Assembly: GCA_900469475.1 (NCBI GenBank)
Contig: UBXG01000006.1
Span: 410,820 to 474,819, forward strand
Direction: 5' to 3'
Source of the DNA: Hyphomicrobiales bacterium
GTDB taxonomy: Bacteria; Pseudomonadota; Alphaproteobacteria; Rhizobiales; Rhizobiaceae
DNA length: 64,000 nucleotides
Below the pieces are notes generated by a model. That model saw nothing but the letters and a program-made list of their open reading frames with translations, made no database searches and had not been told where the DNA came from. Of this stretch, positions 61,433-64,000 are shown in pieces. The position numbers were made by a program, and so were the translations under genes. Within the stretch, counting starts at the first letter, position 1, and every line of letters starts with the position of its first letter.

Positions 61433-62602
61433 CTACTTCGCCACGAGCCTCGATCGAGGCCTGAAATCCCCCAATATCGCCCGATCGAGGATCCTGTTGC
61501 GGGGCTCGGTGACACGCAGGCTATAGACGTCGGAAAAATCGAGATCGCGGGCGACAAAAATCGAGACGAGTTCGCCTTGATGCTTTGTCAATGTCGGCAC
61601 AATATTGATGGATTGCTCGACGGCGATCGCTGCTGCCTGCTGGCCAGAAGTCGTCATATTCTGCGCTTGAACGTCACTATCCTGCAGCCGGCTGCCGGCA
61701 TAGGTCGTCGCGTCGCCGACAATGGAGAGCAGGATGGCGCTGCCGAAGCGCTCCCACCAATGCGTGTCGACATAACCATCCATGCCCGCCCGCCCGAGTG
61801 CGTCGGTCGCGGGTGAGGCGAGTGTAATAATCACACCTTCTGGCGTCTTTGCCCGGTTCCAAAGCACGAATAGACGCTTCTGGCCCCGGTTCAAGCCGCC
61901 TCGATATTCTCCGACGATCTGAGTTCCTTTCTCCATCAGGACCACGCGGCCGTTGTCGGAAAGCACATCGCGATTGATGACGCAGCTGGCGAAGCCCGGC
62001 TGGTCGGAGGCGAGCGCCGTCTCCAGCACGCACGGAATGGACGTTCCCATCGCGACAATGAAGTCGCGATTGCCGAGCGTGCCGGCGCGTGATCCCTCCA
62101 GATGGGTCGGCGCCAACATCCTGTCGAAACGCTGATCCTCGGTTTCAGATTGGGCGCCCCCAAGGCTGCCTGGAACAGGGAGATAATTGGAGCCGGGGTC
62201 TTGCGACACGGCAGTTGCTGGGTCGCGGCGTTGCGATGAGGACGACTGACTATTGTAGGCCATCACCGGCGCACGACGGGCAGAGTCTAGCAAAGTGTCC
62301 TCAGCGGGTGTGACCTGCTCCTTTGGCGCGGGCGTCGGTAGCAGCGCCTCGGGAAGGGGTACGACCGGCTTTACCTCTTCCTTTGCTGGCTCGAAGTCAG
62401 CCGTCTGGCGAATAACTATCTGGTCGGGCTTTGTCGTCTCCGTCTTTTGCCGGTCACGCATCGACCACAGCGAAAACCCAACGAAAGCGACCATCGCCAG
62501 AACCACGGCACCGCGCTTCAGGAATGGACGGGCCTCAGTTCGCGGGTTGGCATCGGTCTCGGCGCGCTCACCTGGGATACGGTCTTCCACCTCATCCGCC
62601 AT
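61433..62602 (-). CDS. virB10: VirB10-type channel protein
   Basis: Core channel protein spanning the inner and outer membranes, 389 aa. Short cytoplasmic tail, one membrane helix at about 30-48 (RGAVVLAMVAFVGFSLWSM), a Pro-rich linker, then the C-terminal beta-barrel domain with FIVAMGTSIPCVLETALASDQPGFASCVINRDVLSDNGRVVLMEKGTQIVGEY and WNRAKTPEGVIITLASPATDALGRAGMDGYVDTHWWERFGSAILLS. GGAGG precedes the ATG; overlaps the virB9 stop by 11 bp. Confidence 0.93.
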   Translation of the reverse strand: MADEVEDRIPGERAETDANPRTEARPFLKRGAVVLAMVAFVGFSLWSMRDRQKTETTKPDQIVIRQTADFEPAKEEVKPVVPLPEALLPTPAPKEQVTPAEDTLLDSARRAPVMAYNSQSSSSQRRDPATAVSQDPGSNYLPVPGSLGGAQSETEDQRFDRMLAPTHLEGSRAGTLGNRDFIVAMGTSIPCVLETALASDQPGFASCVINRDVLSDNGRVVLMEKGTQIVGEYRGGLNRGQKRLFVLWNRAKTPEGVIITLASPATDALGRAGMDGYVDTHWWERFGSAILLSIVGDATTYAGSRLQDSDVQAQNMTTSGQQAAAIAVEQSINIVPTLTKHQGELVSIFVARDLDFSDVYSLRVTEPRNRILDRAILGDFRPRSRLVAK

Positions 62603-63479
62603 GGATTCCTCCTGTTGCAGTACCAGCCGTCTGCGCTTTCATGACGCGCTCCACCGAAGGTGATGTCGTATTGGTATTGGGATCGATGCCCATCGGATCG
62701 TAGGCTTCGTTGAAGATGCAGAGCACGTCTCCTCCCCGCCGCAGAATGAATTTGCGGCCGATCGCGTGAACGAGCACGAGATCACCGGAAACCGACTTGG
62801 GTACCAGGCTTTCGGTGCCGTCGGAGTTTTCCATATAGATTGCCGGGATTTCCTGATTGCCGGAGAAGGCGATGGTCGTGATCTTGCCGTTGTCATAAAC
62901 AGCGTTCGGTTCCAAGGCCCCTGATCCCTGCGCCGAATAACGCCAGTTGCGCGGTCCATATTGCTCGTGCAAAGCCAGCACTGTGTCGGCTTGTCCGGCT
63001 TGTGCTGCCTGGGTTCGCGCGAGCGCCTCCTGACGACGGCGTTCCGCATCATCGGCCGGATAGCGATATTTGACATAGAAGTAAGTGTCCTGGCCGAGGG
63101 CAACCGGACCGTCACGGACCGTCAACTCCATCTGGTAACTGCGCGTCGAACCATCACGACGTGTCGTGACCACGGAGATGTTCGTGACCGGCTGGTTCTC
63201 TCGCGCCTTCAGGAAGAGGATATTGCCGGCCGGCGCCACTTCCCATGCGACCGTGTTCCCAAGCGCCACATGGGCGATTTCCTCGTCGGCGGCAAACTCC
63301 ACCTGGACGGAGGAACGCAGCGAGCCCACGATCCTGGTGATATTGTAGGGCTGATAGTCGACGAAGCGGACCCGACTGTCCTGGGATGCGCCGCGCGGCG
63401 TTTCCAGCGCAAGGGCTGCCGATGGCCAGCCAGCAATCAGGAGCAGGGCGATCAAACAATGATGTTTCAGATGTTTCAA
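62592..63479 (-). CDS. virB9: VirB9-type outer-membrane core protein
   Basis: Periplasmic/outer-membrane core component, 295 aa with a signal peptide (LIALLLIAGWPSAALA). Mature N-terminus has RVRFVDYQPYNITRIVGSLRSSVQVEFAADEEI; the C-terminal domain has YFYVKYRYPADD, RNWRYSAQGSGALEPNAVYDNGKITTIAFSGNQEIPAIYM and FILRRGGDVLCIFNEAYDP, the VirB7-interacting region. The TTG at 63479 is chosen since GGAGG lies seven bases upstream and it overlaps the virB8 stop; an ATG further upstream would extend into virB8. Confidence 0.9.
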   Translation of the reverse strand: MKHLKHHCLIALLLIAGWPSAALALETPRGASQDSRVRFVDYQPYNITRIVGSLRSSVQVEFAADEEIAHVALGNTVAWEVAPAGNILFLKARENQPVTNISVVTTRRDGSTRSYQMELTVRDGPVALGQDTYFYVKYRYPADDAERRRQEALARTQAAQAGQADTVLALHEQYGPRNWRYSAQGSGALEPNAVYDNGKITTIAFSGNQEIPAIYMENSDGTESLVPKSVSGDLVLVHAIGRKFILRRGGDVLCIFNEAYDPMGIDPNTNTTSPSVERVMKAQTAGTATGGIHGG

Positions 63480-64000
63480 TTGATGGCCTCCGGATCGGAT
63501 CGATAGTCGCTGACGGCGAAGCCGAGCGGATTTATCAGCCGATCGGTCGAGGACATTGGAGCATTCACATAGGAGAAGGTAAGCGTTGCCACCCAATGGG
63601 TCGTGTGGGTCTCGTCTCCGCGAGTGATGGCACGCATATAGCGAACAGACAGGACATTGGCGTTGATCAGGGAGATGGAAACGATGTTGATCCGCGATGT
63701 GGCACCGCGACCATAGATATTTTGCGGGGAATCCGGATTGCCACCGCGATAAATCGCGGCAAAGCGGGTCTGTTCCGGCGCCGTTGAGAGCAGCGAGACC
63801 GTGCGAAAATTCTCCTCCGCCTCGCTCCAGACATAACCCTCGCGGGCACGAACATAGCGAGCGGCGAAATATTTGGTCACCGCTTCGTCGTAGGTGCCAG
63901 CGGTCGACGTGAGTGCCGAAACGACATCGACGATACCGGTGGAATTGTCGACTCTCACGACAAAAGGCTCGACCGTCTTTAGCGGTGTCAAGCCTGCGAT
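63476..64000 (-). CDS. virB8: VirB8-type inner-membrane assembly protein (partial)
   Basis: C-terminal about 175 residues of a VirB8 protein: LTPLKTVEPFVVRVDNSTGIVDVVSAL, AVTKYFAARYVRAREGYVWSEAEENFRTVSLLS, FAAIYRGGNPDSPQNIYG, INIVSISLINANVLSVRYMRAI, HWVATLTFSYVNAPMSSTDRLINPLGFAVSDYRSDPE. This is the periplasmic nucleation domain. The N-terminal membrane anchor lies beyond the window edge. Overlaps the virB9 TTG start. Confidence 0.9.
   Translation of the reverse strand: MAGLTPLKTVEPFVVRVDNSTGIVDVVSALTSTAGTYDEAVTKYFAARYVRAREGYVWSEAEENFRTVSLLSTAPEQTRFAAIYRGGNPDSPQNIYGRGATSRINIVSISLINANVLSVRYMRAITRGDETHTTHWVATLTFSYVNAPMSSTDRLINPLGFAVSDYRSDPEAIN

Overview
The window reads as chromosomal DNA of a Rhizobium-type alphaproteobacterium. 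It is GC-rich and codon-biased like rhizobia, and it carries the cyclic beta-1,2-glucan pair ndvA/ndvB, a rhizobial pyruvate carboxylase, an exoB/galE-type epimerase, DUF982, and relaxase/VirB conjugation genes of the kind found on rhizobial plasmids and integrative elements. The species cannot be fixed from the sequence alone.

Layout. 0.3-2.1 kb: an AbiEi/AbiEii toxin-antitoxin pair with a long inverted-repeat operator, next to a truncated DUF2188 gene. 2.3-6.8 kb: a YCII-like protein, a three-gene cystine-type amino-acid ABC importer, a structured RNA candidate ending in a terminator, and an MFS exporter. 6.9-26 kb: pyc, a solo LuxR regulator and the cyclic glucan locus (ndvA exporter, opgC modifier, ndvB synthase). 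This locus is interrupted at 13.4-15.9 kb by an IS630-scarred helix-turn-helix ORF and a hipA-hipB module. 26-27.4 kb: a gene-poor stretch with two small genes, one of them only 52 codons. 27.4-33.7 kb: a peptide ABC importer operon headed by an M19 dipeptidase. 33.9-37.5 kb: a sugar ABC importer whose promoter region carries two GGAA-N6-TTCC sites, the inositol-regulon signature, so myo-inositol is the likely substrate. 37.9-41.8 kb: DUF1993, an alkaline-phosphatase-superfamily sulfatase/phosphonate monoesterase, galE and DUF1275.

From 41.9 kb the sequence becomes accessory: a DUF4160/DUF2442 pair, the relaxase traA, traC and traD, a RES/Xre toxin-antitoxin pair, and a coupling-protein gene (traG) reduced to its C-terminal part and lying in the wrong orientation. 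50.0-54.6 kb is a lipopolysaccharide O-antigen segment (nucleotide-sugar dehydrogenase, QuiNAc-type 4-reductase, initiating phosphosugar transferase, O-antigen ligase/polymerase). 54.8-60 kb is a patchwork of stress and conflict genes: a Fic protein with an eight-copy promoter repeat array, a pRiA4 ORF-3 protein, parD with a frameshifted parE, DUF982, a decapitated hsp20, and an AAA_14/DUF4143 ATPase preceded by four direct repeats at exact 22-bp spacing. 60.4-64 kb is virB11-virB10-virB9-virB8 (last gene cut by the window edge), part of a VirB type IV secretion apparatus.

How the parts work together: ndvB makes cyclic beta-1,2-glucan, ndvA exports it, and opgC probably decorates it in the periplasm. 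The dipeptidase and peptide transporter form one peptide-use operon. traA/traC/traD/traG together with virB genes match the relaxase-plus-VirB type of rhizobial conjugation system, but the broken traG suggests that the local copy can no longer transfer itself. The least explained signals are the two promoter repeat arrays (55.85-55.95 kb and 59.86-59.94 kb) and the structured RNA candidate at 5.38-5.46 kb.
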